Assembly (NCBI GenBank): GCA_947177775.1
Contig: CAMWVS010000011.1
Span: 1 to 61,479, forward strand
Length of the DNA stretch: 61,479 nt
Origin: an uncultured Prevotella sp.
GTDB lineage: Bacteria; Bacteroidota; Bacteroidia; Bacteroidales; Bacteroidaceae
Reading direction: 5' to 3'
The stretch's first letter is position 1. The number at the start of each line of letters is the position of its first letter. The translations under genes and the position numbers were made by a program. Positions 1 through 8,549 of the stretch are shown here, piece after piece. A model generated the notes under the pieces. The model had not been told where the DNA came from, ran no database searches, and was given only the letters and a program-made list of their open reading frames with translations.

Positions 1-148
1 CACCAAGCACAATCCAACCGCCGGAGCAATTTGAGAAAGCACTGACAGTCTCCCAGATGTTCTTCGGCAGATCAGACTTCGCGGCCTTGACCTCGAAATC
101 GTCCCATTCTATGTCGCGTAGCCGTGCTACAAGTTCTTCCTTTGTCAT
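1..148 (-). CDS. AlbA_2 (Schlafen-type) domain protein, N-terminal fragment
   Basis: Only the first 49 residues lie in the window; the gene runs off the left edge. Translation from the ATG at 148 gives MTKEELVARLRDIEWDDFE, then VKAAKSDLPKNIWETVSAF and SNCSGGWIVLG. The E-x-K-x-A-K..L..IWETVSAFSN..GG.IVLG pattern is the usual opening of the AlbA_2 putative DNA-binding domain, which in Bacteroidetes often precedes a divergent AAA-4 ATP-binding region. A TAACTTTG -7 element on the minus strand lies at 164-157, just upstream of the start. Proteins of this family are common accessory regulators near integrases, as here. The exact role is unknown. Confidence 0.75.
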   Translation of the reverse strand, partial: MTKEELVARLRDIEWDDFEVKAAKSDLPKNIWETVSAFSNCSGGWIVLG

Positions 149-423
149 TCTAATTGCAAAGTTAATCATTTTGTTGGATTTCCAGCAGTTTAGACTCTTC
201 CAAATCTAAATATGGATAGTGCAATCGTTCATTTCTCCCGTCCGTTTGGTTGTATGTCGATGCGACGAAAATCCAGTTTGGTTCGGTTCGGGCTATATAT
301 ATATGCCCGATAAACCAAACCTGCACATACGACTGAGCAAAAGAAAAAATCTTAATCCACTACATTGGGGAACTAACTTATGCAAAACGCACAAGTCGGG
401 ATACAGGTCAGACATCAAGACCT
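149..423. other. intergenic, AT-rich
   Basis: Nothing protein-like or RNA-like is recognised between the AlbA_2 protein start and the integrase 3' end, apart from the -7 element at 157-164 and a short alternating AT run near 296-303. No tRNA gene or clear att duplication is visible here. Confidence 0.5.
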
Positions 424-1859
424 TTAGAATACTTCTTCTTTTGCACCGTTGACGATAGCGTCTATCTCATCGGCGATTTCATCTGATGAGAGTTTGATGT
501 AGTCCATGAAGGTCTTTTGTGTCTTATGACCGCTGACGTGCATCATCTGTACGATGGTGAATTTGTGGGAGAGGTACATATTGGTTATGCCACTGCGCCG
601 GGCAGTATGGGTGGTGACACAATCATAGCGTGGCATCATCACTTCCCCTTTGTCGTTGCGCTCTACCGTCAGTTCTCCGGCTTTCTCCTTTTCCTTCTGC
701 TTCATGGTGAACTTTGTCGGCACCTTGACCGCAAGTGTCGGCACGCTTTCGGAGAGGTCTTTAAGTATCTCCTTGATGTAGCGGTTGAGAATCTGGTCAA
801 CCACCGAGGGGAGGCGATAATTATATTTTTCACATATGGCTTGGAGGTTGGGAATCATTATTGGAATTTTTACCTCGTTGCGGGTCTTTTGTTGGACAAA
901 GCGGATAATCGGTGTGCCTTTCGCTGTTGTCGTAAAATCTTCCGGCTGGATATTATTGTAGTCGCTGACACGCTGACAGGTATAGCAACCCACGAGGAAA
1001 ACATCTCGCACTTGGTCTTTCAATCCGGTCAGCTCCATTTCAGCCAATGCCTGCAACTCCCTCTCAGCGAGATAGATTTCAGCATCCTTGTCGCTTTCCT
1101 CCACTTTACGTTTGGAAAAGCAGCTTAATGCACGGTCGTTGTTGTGCAGTCCGTCCTCGTATGCGTAGCCGACCATAGCACGAAATGATACGAGGTACTT
1201 GTTGACCGAGCTACCCATATAGTCGAGCTTCTGAAGGTAGTCGAGAAATTTCGTCACCAACGAGCGGTCAACATCTGCCCATGTCAACTTGTGGCACGGA
1301 TCGAATCCGTTAAACAGTTTTCGGAAACTGCTCCACGCCTTGCAGCTACCCGCAGTGTAACGGTTGTTACCATTGAGACGTTTTCCGGATTTTATTTCCT
1401 CTACAAAGCGGTCAAGGAAATTCCAGATGTTAGCCCGCTCGGCTTCTGCGGCAATGCGAGCCTTCTCCGCTTCTTCCGTAGTTGTCGTTCTTCTTTTTCC
1501 TTTGCGATAACTTCCGCCTCTTGCTGACGGCGTACTATCTCGGATTTCTCAGGATCAGCGATCGCCATTATTTCCTGTTTGACCTTTTCGCGGTCAAATT
1601 CCGGAACTTCCATTTCTCGTTTGAGCATGACCTCGATGCGACCGAGTTTGTCATGCAGTTTGGGATACTCCTTGCGATGACGGGCTAATGCGTCCTCGCT
1701 CGAAACAGCCACTTTCCACTCCGGCACAGACACACGGAGCCGCGTTGTGAACTGAACATCAATCTTGCGTATGGGGTCTTGTCCCCTCACGAAGAGGGTT
1801 GCCTTATCCTTGTTCTCGTCCTTTTTGAGGAAGTAGAATCTGGAGAGAGTCTTTGCCAT
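424..1859 (-). pseudogene. tyrosine recombinase (integrase), frameshifted
   Basis: Two overlapping minus-strand frames together form one phage-type integrase of about 478 residues. The N-terminal frame (start 1859, MAKTLSRFYFLKKDENKDK) carries the arm-binding region and stays open to 1401. The catalytic frame is open from 1548 and ends at 424. Reading ...EKEERQLR in the first frame and then EEAEKARIAAEAERANIW in the second restores a continuous protein, so the change is the loss of about one base near 1470-1500. The catalytic half keeps the family residues: Arg in CQRVSD, His and Arg in HTARR, the GH in HVSGHKTQ and the nucleophile Tyr in FMDYIK. It could be a decayed integrase, a sequencing error, or less likely a -1 frameshifted protein. 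It is probably the integrase of the element represented by the neighbouring accessory genes. Confidence 0.85.
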
Positions 1860-2272
1860 AATTCAAATTCGTTTAATTGTCTGACATACAGGATTGGGTT
1901 GTGGTTCAAATTCAAACCGAACCAATCCGATTGCAAATATAGTGAACTTCTCAAAAGTTACCTATAATTCTTGAATATTAACGTCTGAAAACAAATTCAG
2001 TTCAGTTTAATTGCGTTTATATATAACATTATAGCATTTAGCATCATTCACCACGAGCCATTATGATTCATTAAAAATGGTTCTGGTGGCACCACAGCCC
2101 AAAGCCGAAAGGCGAAAGGCGATGCAAAACACTGAATATCAGAGATATTCGGTGTTTTGTGCGTTTATGAGGCTGTGCAGAATATTCAATATCCACCAAT
2201 CCTGGGTCAATCCGAAAATCCTGTGGGCATGTTAAATTTAGGCTGTTAGTTTTGATAATCTAAAAATAAAGA
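1860..2272. other. intergenic between integrase and small ORF
   Basis: This 413-base AT-rich stretch has no gene. It holds a minus-strand TATATTTG -7 element (1941-1934) upstream of the integrase, the hairpin cluster at 2049-2159 described separately, and a plus-strand TAGTTTTG -7-like element (2247-2254) about 20 bases before the small ORF at 2273. Confidence 0.5.
2049..2159 (+). ncRNA. candidate structured RNA (three hairpins)
   Basis: Three hairpins follow each other. At 2049-2062/2076-2088 an arm CACCACGAGCCATT pairs with AATGGTTCTGGTG (one bulged C, one G-U). At 2104-2113 GCC-GAAA-GGC forms a GNRA-capped mini-stem. At 2125-2140/2144-2159 CAAAACACTGAATATC pairs with GATATTCGGTGTTTTG across a 3-nt loop, the single mismatch being a G-U pair in the plus-strand RNA. 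There is no T-run after the last stem, so it is not a plain terminator. A promoter was not found. It could be a structured leader or ncRNA, a recombination site of the integrase, or chance folding. Confidence 0.3.
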
Positions 2273-2518
2273 ATGGCATCATTGCCTGTTCGTAAACCGA
2301 TTTCAAATCAGGATAAGAAATCTATACTCCTACAGTGTTCGACAGAACGCTATGCCCGAGTCCTCGACTCCTCCATACTACACGACATGAGCGCCATCCG
2401 CGATACCCTCAACCTGGATAACGGCAAAGCATTGCGTTATTATACATTGGCATTTATACAGATCAGATATATCAACTTGACCTGTATATTTATTGTGACC
2501 GCTTCAGACAGCTTTTAA
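2273..2518 (+). CDS. hypothetical protein, 81 aa
   Basis: The reading frame starts at an ATG preceded by AAATAAAGA and by a TAGTTTTG -7-like element. It opens MASLPVRKPISNQDKKS and continues as a plausible soluble, helix-rich N-terminus (ILLQCSTERYARVLDSS), but the last 20 residues (YINLTCIFIVTASDSF) look unrelated. It may therefore be the truncated start of a longer gene. I do not recognise the family. It sits between the integrase and the ECF cassette in AT-rich accessory DNA. Confidence 0.35.
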   Translation: MASLPVRKPISNQDKKSILLQCSTERYARVLDSSILHDMSAIRDTLNLDNGKALRYYTLAFIQIRYINLTCIFIVTASDSF

Positions 2519-2562
2519 TATTCAGATTGCGGGACATCAAGCACATATAAAGAAGTGTTCTC

Positions 2563-2593
2563 TTTAAGATATTAATGAAATTCTGTACCTTTG
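2563..2593 (+). promoter_or_regulatory. promoter of the ECF/ferredoxin cassette
   Basis: TTTA (2563-2566), a 19-base spacer and TACCTTTG (2586-2593) match the Bacteroidetes primary-sigma consensus TTTG-N19-21-TAnnTTTG with one change. It lies about 100 bases before the first gene of the cassette. Confidence 0.55.
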
Positions 2594-2694
2594 AGGTGTT
2601 GTAATTGCTCTGCTTCAAAAAAAAAAATCTGATTTCTTTAAAATATTTTTATGAGCAATGTGTCTATATGGATAGAGTGCTCTAATAAACAAAT

Positions 2695-3033
2695 ATGAAA
2701 ATTAAGATGAAAAAAGTCGCTAAAATATTTATGGCAATGATAGTCTTTGTGACTATACCGGCTGTTGCAGGACTTGGCATAATGGCTCTATGGAACAGTC
2801 TCGTCACATCAATATGTGGTTTCGCAGCAATAACATTCTGGCAAAGTATAGGATTCTTCCTTCTTGGTCAACTTCTCAGCGGAGGGTTCCTGATTATGCT
2901 TTTTGTGTTGCTTGGTATGATTCATTCAATCAACCATCATCATGGGGATTGGCATGATCATTGGCACAAAATGTCTGACGAGGAACGCCGTGAGTTCATT
3001 TTCAGGAGACGAAAGAGATTCCAGAATCAATAA
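2695..3033 (+). CDS. small two-helix membrane protein with histidine cluster
   Basis: The 112-residue protein has two predicted membrane helices (about residues 9-31 and 51-77). A short, highly charged tail follows. Residues 81-91 contain six histidines (HHHGDWHDHWH), and the end is basic (MSDEERREFIFRRRKRF). It is the first gene of a co-directional set, 17 bases before an ECF sigma factor gene. Small membrane proteins encoded next to ECF factors often act as anti-sigma factors or signal relays, and the histidines suggest metal binding; both are inferences, since no named family was recognised. An alternative start is the ATG at 2707. Confidence 0.7.
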   Translation: MKIKMKKVAKIFMAMIVFVTIPAVAGLGIMALWNSLVTSICGFAAITFWQSIGFFLLGQLLSGGFLIMLFVLLGMIHSINHHHGDWHDHWHKMSDEERREFIFRRRKRFQNQ

Positions 3034-3050
3034 TCGCCATCAAAAAGAAG

Positions 3051-3599
3051 ATGATGTCATTGAATGACAATATAGAAGACATATACACGGAGTACTCCCC
3101 GCGTTTGCTTGGATATATCCGGTTGCAGGTCAGCAACCGAGAGGATGCCGAGGATATTCTGCATGATGTTTTCTATCAGCTCGCCCGTACCTCTGTTGAT
3201 GACGGCTCGGAAATAGAACGGATTTCCTCATGGCTCTATCGGGTGGCAAGAAATGCCGTGTTGAACTTCTGGCGCAAAAAGCGTGAGGTTTCATTAGAAA
3301 CTGAAGATACGGCGTGCGATGATATTGCCCGTACATTATTCTGCAATCCGGCAGACGCTCCCGACACTGTTTTTCTTCGGGAACTTGTGTGGCAGGAGCT
3401 TGATATAGCACTGTCTGAATTGCCACCGGAACAATGTGAGGTCTTCTGTCTGACGGTTTTTGACTGTATGCCAATAAAAGATATTTCATCTGCAACGGGT
3501 ATTCCTGTCGCTACACTGCTGTCAAGAAAACATTATGCTGTCAAATATCTGCGCAAGCGTTTCCACGAACTTTATGACGCACTGATTTCACAAGATTAA
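3051..3599 (+). CDS. ECF-type RNA polymerase sigma factor
   Basis: The 182-residue protein has the ECF layout: sigma-2 region about residues 10-78 (REDAEDILHDVFYQLA and ISSWLYRVARNAVLNFWRKK) and sigma-4 region about residues 115-172 (LSELPPEQCEVFCL, IKDISSATGIPVATLLSRK with the helix-turn-helix). It starts MMSLNDN after the RBS-like AAAAAGAAGA. It lies between the histidine-rich membrane protein and a beta-barrel receptor-like protein, so it probably directs transcription of this cassette in response to an envelope or metal/redox signal (inference). It differs clearly from the second ECF factor at 26040. Confidence 0.93.
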   Translation: MMSLNDNIEDIYTEYSPRLLGYIRLQVSNREDAEDILHDVFYQLARTSVDDGSEIERISSWLYRVARNAVLNFWRKKREVSLETEDTACDDIARTLFCNPADAPDTVFLRELVWQELDIALSELPPEQCEVFCLTVFDCMPIKDISSATGIPVATLLSRKHYAVKYLRKRFHELYDALISQD

Positions 3600-3614
3600 A
3601 TTTATAACATCTAC

Positions 3615-5726
3615 ATGCTTAAACAATTCATCATGTGGGCATTTTTTTGCTCCACAGCACCCTTCGTGTGCGCACAGGAACAGAATTTATCCGACTCGAC
3701 AAGTTGTGATACGGTTGAATACTCTATCCCGCCGAGACTTCTCAACGAAGTAGTGGTTACGGCGGCTACCACAATCAACAAGAATGACCGCAAGGTGATC
3801 CGTCCGCCGAAGGAGACAATCAATGCGTCGTCCAATGGTATCGACCTTCTTCGCAAACTTCAGTTGGCCAGAATATCGATAAATCCGCTTACTGAAGAGA
3901 TTGCCATCGTCGGAGGCGGAAGTGTGGTTATGTGTATCAACGGCGTTGAATCTACCTCATCACAGATATCTGCAATCAGGCCTCAGGACATCATACGCAT
4001 AGAATATCATGACAATCCAGGTGTGCGATATACCGGGGCGGCGGCAGTCATTGACTACATCACATTGCGTCATGATACCGGCGGCAGCGTGTCACTTGAC
4101 GCATTCGGGGCCATGGCTTCCGGCCGCTACGCTTCCATTGACCATTTTGCCGGACAGTACAATCATGGGCTATCAGTATGGAATGTCAATGTCGGTTTTA
4201 TGGGGCAGCAGAAGGATAAGTGGATCAGGGATTACGAAGAGTCATGGCATTATCCGAATGCAACGGTCATAAGACAGGAAACGGGCCTTCCGGTAAAAGT
4301 GGGCGGCAGCGGACTGGAAAGTCTGGTAAACTATAATTATATGAATCAGCGCGGCAATATGTTGAATCTTCGGTTTGGATTTGATTTCAACAATGTACCT
4401 AATCAGGAAGAAGGCGACCGCCATGCAATGCTCGTGACTTCGGATGCGGAAACGCCGGTTGAGATAACCGAACACACCGAGGAACGCTCATCATGCCCCA
4501 CTTTTGGCATTTATTACCTTCACAAACTGTCTGACACCAGGAATCTGTCCATCGATGCCAATGGTTCTTATCTCAAATCAAAAATGCTTCATTTATACTC
4601 TGAAGACGGCTTCGAAGAGAGCAGTAGAGTGAATGGCTATAAATATTCAATCAGATTCCTCGCCATGTATGAACAGCATACAGGCAGTCATGTATGGAAT
4701 GTTGGAATATCAAACAGCAGTTCATTTGTCCGCAATACCTATAATCTGGATGACATGGTCAGGATAGCCGTAAACCAATCACAGACAGCCATTGTCGGAG
4801 AATACTCAAACAGATTTGGGAACTGGGGCGTGGTGTGTAATGTCAGAGCTACATACAATCATCTCGGACAAGAAGGAACCGATATTGACAGGTTTTATGC
4901 CCTACCCTCAATGAATATCACTTATCGGCCGGCGGCCGGATGGTTTCTGCGCTATGCAGCCTCACTGGATTATTCTATGCCGTCGGCAGCGGAAATAAGC
5001 GCGGTGGAACAGCCTGTCCAGACCAGTATGATACGCCGGGGCAACCCCGGTTTGAAACCGTTCAGAACAATCAACCAATCTTTCAGCGCAACTTTTGAGC
5101 ATCGCATTGTCAGTGTTGATGCGCGGATAGAATACCGCAATGAACATTGTCCGATTATGGAATCTGTGGTATTTGAGAATAACAGATTCGTAAGAACATA
5201 TTTCAATCAGCGTTCATTCCAACGGCTTACAACCGGAGTTTCGGTTTCTCTCAGGCCATGGCAGGACCATTTGTCGATTGCAGCCGAACCGGTGCTGACA
5301 CGTTACATAAGCCACGGCATTGATTATGCGCATAGTCACAATATTTTTCGTATGGGCCTAAGTGTTGATTTCAATTATGGCAACTGGCTTGCCTATGCCA
5401 ATACCATGTCAGGTCCAGCCAACAGAATGTATGGTGAGGAAATAATAGAAGAAAAAGACATGAACCAGATTATGGTCGGCTACAAGCGTAAGAAATGGTC
5501 TGTACATTTGGGAGTGTTCAATGCCTTTATGCGCAACTACTGGATGGAAACACGAAATCTGTCTGCTCTTGCGCCATACACATCAAAAGCCCATAGCGGC
5601 CGTAACAGCTCATATCTTGCAATCAAATTCAATCTTGCCCTTGACTTTGGCCGGAAAGGTCGGGATGTCAATGTCCCGGAGAATGATTTTGATAAAGAAT
5701 CAGGAATCCTAACTGGAACAAAATAA
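3615..5726 (+). CDS. outer-membrane beta-barrel protein with plug domain (TonB-receptor-like)
   Basis: The 703-residue protein has a signal peptide (cleavage near residue 21, ...FVCAQ). A short linker leads to a plug-type domain with the typical LLNEVVVTAATT segment near residue 43 and later VVMCINGVES and PQDIIRIEYHDNPGVRYTG. The rest is a long beta-barrel with many aromatic, alternating strands. It lacks the N-terminal CarboxypepD_reg-like domain seen in SusC-type receptors and resembles the outer-membrane beta-barrel family of Bacteroidetes. It starts 15 bases after the ECF sigma factor and precedes a ferredoxin gene. The substrate is unknown; uptake or export of a small ligand or metal complex across the outer membrane is likely. 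Confidence 0.82.
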   Translation: MLKQFIMWAFFCSTAPFVCAQEQNLSDSTSCDTVEYSIPPRLLNEVVVTAATTINKNDRKVIRPPKETINASSNGIDLLRKLQLARISINPLTEEIAIVGGGSVVMCINGVESTSSQISAIRPQDIIRIEYHDNPGVRYTGAAAVIDYITLRHDTGGSVSLDAFGAMASGRYASIDHFAGQYNHGLSVWNVNVGFMGQQKDKWIRDYEESWHYPNATVIRQETGLPVKVGGSGLESLVNYNYMNQRGNMLNLRFGFDFNNVPNQEEGDRHAMLVTSDAETPVEITEHTEERSSCPTFGIYYLHKLSDTRNLSIDANGSYLKSKMLHLYSEDGFEESSRVNGYKYSIRFLAMYEQHTGSHVWNVGISNSSSFVRNTYNLDDMVRIAVNQSQTAIVGEYSNRFGNWGVVCNVRATYNHLGQEGTDIDRFYALPSMNITYRPAAGWFLRYAASLDYSMPSAAEISAVEQPVQTSMIRRGNPGLKPFRTINQSFSATFEHRIVSVDARIEYRNEHCPIMESVVFENNRFVRTYFNQRSFQRLTTGVSVSLRPWQDHLSIAAEPVLTRYISHGIDYAHSHNIFRMGLSVDFNYGNWLAYANTMSGPANRMYGEEIIEEKDMNQIMVGYKRKKWSVHLGVFNAFMRNYWMETRNLSALAPYTSKAHSGRNSSYLAIKFNLALDFGRKGRDVNVPENDFDKESGILTGTK

Positions 5727-5734
5727 TCAAACGT

Positions 5735-5938
5735 ATGAAGAAGTCAGAAAAACATCCCCAATTTTCGCCGCGCAACTGCACAGCATGTTGGAAATGCGTC
5801 GAAGTCTGTCCGAAAAGAGCGATTCATAAAGTCGGTTTTCTTTGGCACAAACACGCTAAACCGTTTCATTATCATTGCTGTGGATGCAATCTTTGCGTAG
5901 AAGCATGTCCTCACGGATGCTTCAAAGTCCAGGACTAA
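5735..5938 (+). CDS. dicluster 4Fe-4S ferredoxin
   Basis: A 67-residue protein with two classical [4Fe-4S] motifs: Cys15-x2-Cys18-x2-Cys21-x3-Cys25-Pro (CTACWKCVEVCP) and Cys48-x2-Cys51-x2-Cys54-x3-Cys58-Pro (CGCNLCVEACP region). Extra cysteines lie at 49 and 62, with a histidine-rich bridge (WHKHAKPFHYH) between the motifs. It should carry electrons in the cytoplasm. It is only 8 bases downstream of the beta-barrel gene and is the last clear gene of the ECF cassette, which is an uncommon partner for a receptor-like protein. The partner redox enzyme is not in the window. Confidence 0.85.
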   Translation: MKKSEKHPQFSPRNCTACWKCVEVCPKRAIHKVGFLWHKHAKPFHYHCCGCNLCVEACPHGCFKVQD

Positions 5939-6106
5939 CAATGGCTTGCTATTGTCAGGCAAGTATATTCAGCGCTGGCTTCCTGTTATGACGCAAATTG
6001 TATCAGCTACATTGGAAATTCGAACGGCGGAACTCTTTTCCGCGACAAAATGCACGATATGGAGATTGAAGGAAACCCGCGCCACCGGTTTGAACATTCA
6101 AGATAG
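5939..6106 (+). other. protein-like open frame continuing past the ferredoxin stop
   Basis: In the same frame as the ferredoxin, immediately after its TAA, 55 sense codons run to a TAG at 6104. The second half reads like real protein (CYDANCISYIGNSNGG, TLFRDKMHDMEIEGNPRHRF). No ATG opens it. A separate ATG at 5941 in another frame gives MACYCQASIFSAGFLL and stops. A broken small gene with a frameshift near 5985-5990 is one reading; chance is another. No family was recognised. Confidence 0.25.
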
Positions 6107-6134
6107 AAGTGCGACATCTTCCATCTTGAATGTT
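6093..6134 (-). terminator. hairpin terminator of the esterase gene (possibly bidirectional)
   Basis: Arms AACATTCAAGATAGAAG (6093-6109) and CTTCCATCTTGAATGTT (6118-6134) flank an 8-nt loop. The one mismatch is A-C in plus RNA but G-U in minus RNA, so the fold is better in the transcript of the minus-strand esterase that ends at 6165. It also closes the ECF cassette. Confidence 0.55.
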
Positions 6135-6164
6135 TAGAATGATTGCCCGGCCTCATTTATAAGG

Positions 6165-7028
6165 TCACTGCTTCAGCCAAGCTTTCAATTCAAGCATCAA
6201 CTCGAAATGATAGGGGAAACTCTGGCGGATTCCCCATCCGTGGCCGCCCGTGGGATAGACGTGAAGAGAGGCCGGGACGTCATGACGGTAGCACTCAAGA
6301 TAATAGTTGGTGCCGTTGGCCGGCAGCACATCGTGATCGTCGTCACTCAGGACAATGAGCGCACGTGGTGTCGCACGGGTTACCTGCAGGTCCGTGCTGT
6401 ATTCGCGCTGCAGACGCTTGTTGGGACGGGTGCCCAACAGATTGTTGTGGGAACCGGCGTGGCCGAAGTCAGGATCCATTGTTATGACGGGATAGAAAAG
6501 TATCTGGAAGTCTGGTGCGGCCTCACCCTGCGAGCGCGTGGCGATGACCGAAGCGAGATGACCGCCGGCCGAAAATCCCATTATGCCCACCTTATTCTTG
6601 TCCACATGCCACGCGGCTGCATTGCGGCGCACAAGACGCATGGCTTCTTCCGCGTCGCCTACCGGTACGGCGGGATTGCCGTGAGGCATACGGTATTTTA
6701 GAACAATCACTGCAACACCCTGGCCATTGAGGAACGGCGCCCATCCATGACCTTCATGGTCCATTGCCAGATGGTCATAACCGCCACCCGGACAGATTAC
6801 TACGGCCTGTCCCGTAGCCAGTTTTTCCTCCGGAAGATAGACATAAACACGTGCAGTGTCCTGCGCGTCACTGCTCTTCACGGGAGCGCCTGAGGGCCAA
6901 AGGTCCAGCGTGAAAGCGTTCTGGGCACACAGCATGACCGGAACGGCCATTGCCTGAAAGAAAGTGATGAGCACGAGAGACGTCAGGCGTCTCAACCGGA
7001 GAGAGGTCTTGAAATTCTGTAAGGTCAT
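6165..7028 (-). CDS. alpha/beta-hydrolase, secreted esterase (acetyl-esterase/xylanase-accessory type)
   Basis: The 287-residue protein has a signal peptide (hydrophobic core about residues 15-34, cleavage near AQ36). An oxyanion-hole segment CPGGGYDHLA (79-88) follows, then the nucleophile elbow GFSAGGH with Ser153. The acid lies in the SDDDHD run (229-233) and the His in GGHGWG (His263). This is the BD-FAE/Aes-like fold common in Bacteroidetes carbohydrate utilisation, where such enzymes remove acetyl or other acyl groups from plant polysaccharides. No glycoside hydrolase is nearby, so the substrate is open. A minus-strand TATATTTG -7 element (7059-7052) precedes it. Confidence 0.85.
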   Translation of the reverse strand: MTLQNFKTSLRLRRLTSLVLITFFQAMAVPVMLCAQNAFTLDLWPSGAPVKSSDAQDTARVYVYLPEEKLATGQAVVICPGGGYDHLAMDHEGHGWAPFLNGQGVAVIVLKYRMPHGNPAVPVGDAEEAMRLVRRNAAAWHVDKNKVGIMGFSAGGHLASVIATRSQGEAAPDFQILFYPVITMDPDFGHAGSHNNLLGTRPNKRLQREYSTDLQVTRATPRALIVLSDDDHDVLPANGTNYYLECYRHDVPASLHVYPTGGHGWGIRQSFPYHFELMLELKAWLKQ

Positions 7029-7112
7029 GTCTGTCTGTTATTTTAGGATTGCAAATATATTAAATTTAATCCATATAAATGGGCTGAAAAGGCAAAAAAC
7101 AGGACGGAAACC

Positions 7113-7143
7113 TTTGTTTTCTGCACAAGTTGCATTACCTTTG
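7113..7143 (+). promoter_or_regulatory. promoter of the DUF2851 gene
   Basis: TTTG (7113-7116), a 19-base spacer and TACCTTTG (7136-7143) are a perfect match to the Bacteroidetes consensus, about 25 bases before the chosen ATG at 7169. This supports that start over the in-frame ATG at 7130, which would lie upstream of the transcription start. Confidence 0.8.
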
Positions 7144-7168
7144 TCATTTTATTTATAATATATCGACG

Positions 7169-8491
7169 ATGGAACAACTGCTGCACTACGTATGGAAACA
7201 CCGTCTCCTGCCGGCCACGGAGCTGGCAACGACGGACGGCAAGCCGGTGGAAGTGATTGACCCGGGGCTGCACAACCACAACGCGGGTCCGGATTTCTTC
7301 AACGCCAAGGTCCGCATCGGAAGCACGCTGTGGGTCGGAAACGTTGAGATACACGACCTGTCATCCCACTGGAAAGTCCACGGCCACGACAAGGACGGAG
7401 CCTACGACAGCGTGGTGCTGCATGTAGTGGGGAAAGCCGACTGCGAAGTGACGGACAGCAGCGGCCGCGCAATACCGCAGCTGGAGATTGCCGTGCCGCA
7501 GCAGGTGAGCGATAACTACCGCGAGCTGATGTCTGAAGACCGTTTTCCACCATGCCACCGTATTGTTCCCTCGCTCAAGCGAATGACCGTAAGTTCATGG
7601 ATGGCGGCACTGCAGACAGAGCGTCTGGAACGCAAAACGGCCGACATACGCCGCAGGGCCGACATGAAGGACGGATCGTGGGAAGAAGCATGTTTCATAA
7701 CGCTGGCCCGCAACTACGGTTTCGGCATCAACGGCGATGCCTTCGAGGAATGGGCAGCCCATGTACCGCTGTCCGCCGTTGCCCGCCACAGGGACGATCT
7801 GTTCCAGATTGAGGCCATCTTCATGGGCCAGGCTGGGCTGCTTGACGAGGCATCCATACCGGAGCGCTATCGTGAGGAGGCTGTGAAGGACGGTTATTTC
7901 CGCCGCCTGAGAGACGAATACCGGTATCTGGCCCACAAATTCTCGCTCACGCCGATGGACTGGCGCCGATGGCGTTTCATGCGCCTGAGACCGCAGAATT
8001 TCCCTCACATACGTATTTCGCAGCTGGCACAACTCTACCACGGGCGCCGCATGGGACTGTCCGCGCTGACCGAATGTGGATCCATTGAAGCGGTGCGCGC
8101 CCTGCTCGACACTCATGTAACGGCATATTGGGAGACCCACTACACGTTCGGCTCCGAAAGCACGCGCCACAGCAAGCGTCTCTCGGCGGCCTCGCTCGAC
8201 CTGCTGGTCATCAATACCGCCGTGCCGGTGCTCTTTGCCTATGGCCGCCACACATCGCGGGAAGAGCTCTGCGAATGTGCCATCGACCTTTTGGAGAGCC
8301 TTCGCCCGGAGAACAACCGCATCATACGGATGTGGCGGGAATGTGGTCTGGAGGTCCGGTCGGCCGGCGACAGTCAGGCGCTGCTCCAGTTGAAGAACGA
8401 ATATTGTGACCGCCGCGAGTGTCTGCGGTGTAGAATCGGATATGAATATCTGCGCGGCAGAAAGATTGACAATACACCGGAAGAGGTCTGA
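7169..8491 (+). CDS. DUF2851 family protein
   Basis: The 440-residue protein starts MEQLLHYVWKHRLLP, and its opening (VIDPGLHNHNAGPDFFNAKV, VGNVEIHDLSSHWKVHGH) is the recognisable DUF2851 signature of Bacteroidetes. Conserved D, H and N residues in NAGPDF, VEIH and W..H suggest a nuclease-like or metal-binding core, but no activity is established for the family as far as I know. The start at 7169 was chosen because the promoter lies just upstream. It is followed at 58 bases by a hotdog thioesterase on the same strand. Confidence 0.85.
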   Translation: MEQLLHYVWKHRLLPATELATTDGKPVEVIDPGLHNHNAGPDFFNAKVRIGSTLWVGNVEIHDLSSHWKVHGHDKDGAYDSVVLHVVGKADCEVTDSSGRAIPQLEIAVPQQVSDNYRELMSEDRFPPCHRIVPSLKRMTVSSWMAALQTERLERKTADIRRRADMKDGSWEEACFITLARNYGFGINGDAFEEWAAHVPLSAVARHRDDLFQIEAIFMGQAGLLDEASIPERYREEAVKDGYFRRLRDEYRYLAHKFSLTPMDWRRWRFMRLRPQNFPHIRISQLAQLYHGRRMGLSALTECGSIEAVRALLDTHVTAYWETHYTFGSESTRHSKRLSAASLDLLVINTAVPVLFAYGRHTSREELCECAIDLLESLRPENNRIIRMWRECGLEVRSAGDSQALLQLKNEYCDRRECLRCRIGYEYLRGRKIDNTPEEV

Positions 8492-8549
8492 CCGGATGCA
8501 GAAGAAGACTTGGAAAGATTGTATATAACAGAAAGATAAACGTTATAGA

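Noticed and set aside
1401..1548. Programmed -1 frameshift of the integrase
   Set aside because: The overlap has only a run of five A (GGAAAAAG), not in a classical X-XXY-YYZ register, and no clear downstream stimulatory structure; a point deletion is simpler.
1..2272. Attachment-site duplication for the integrase
   Set aside because: I found no convincing direct repeat flanking the island inside the window; the left end of the element is probably outside it.
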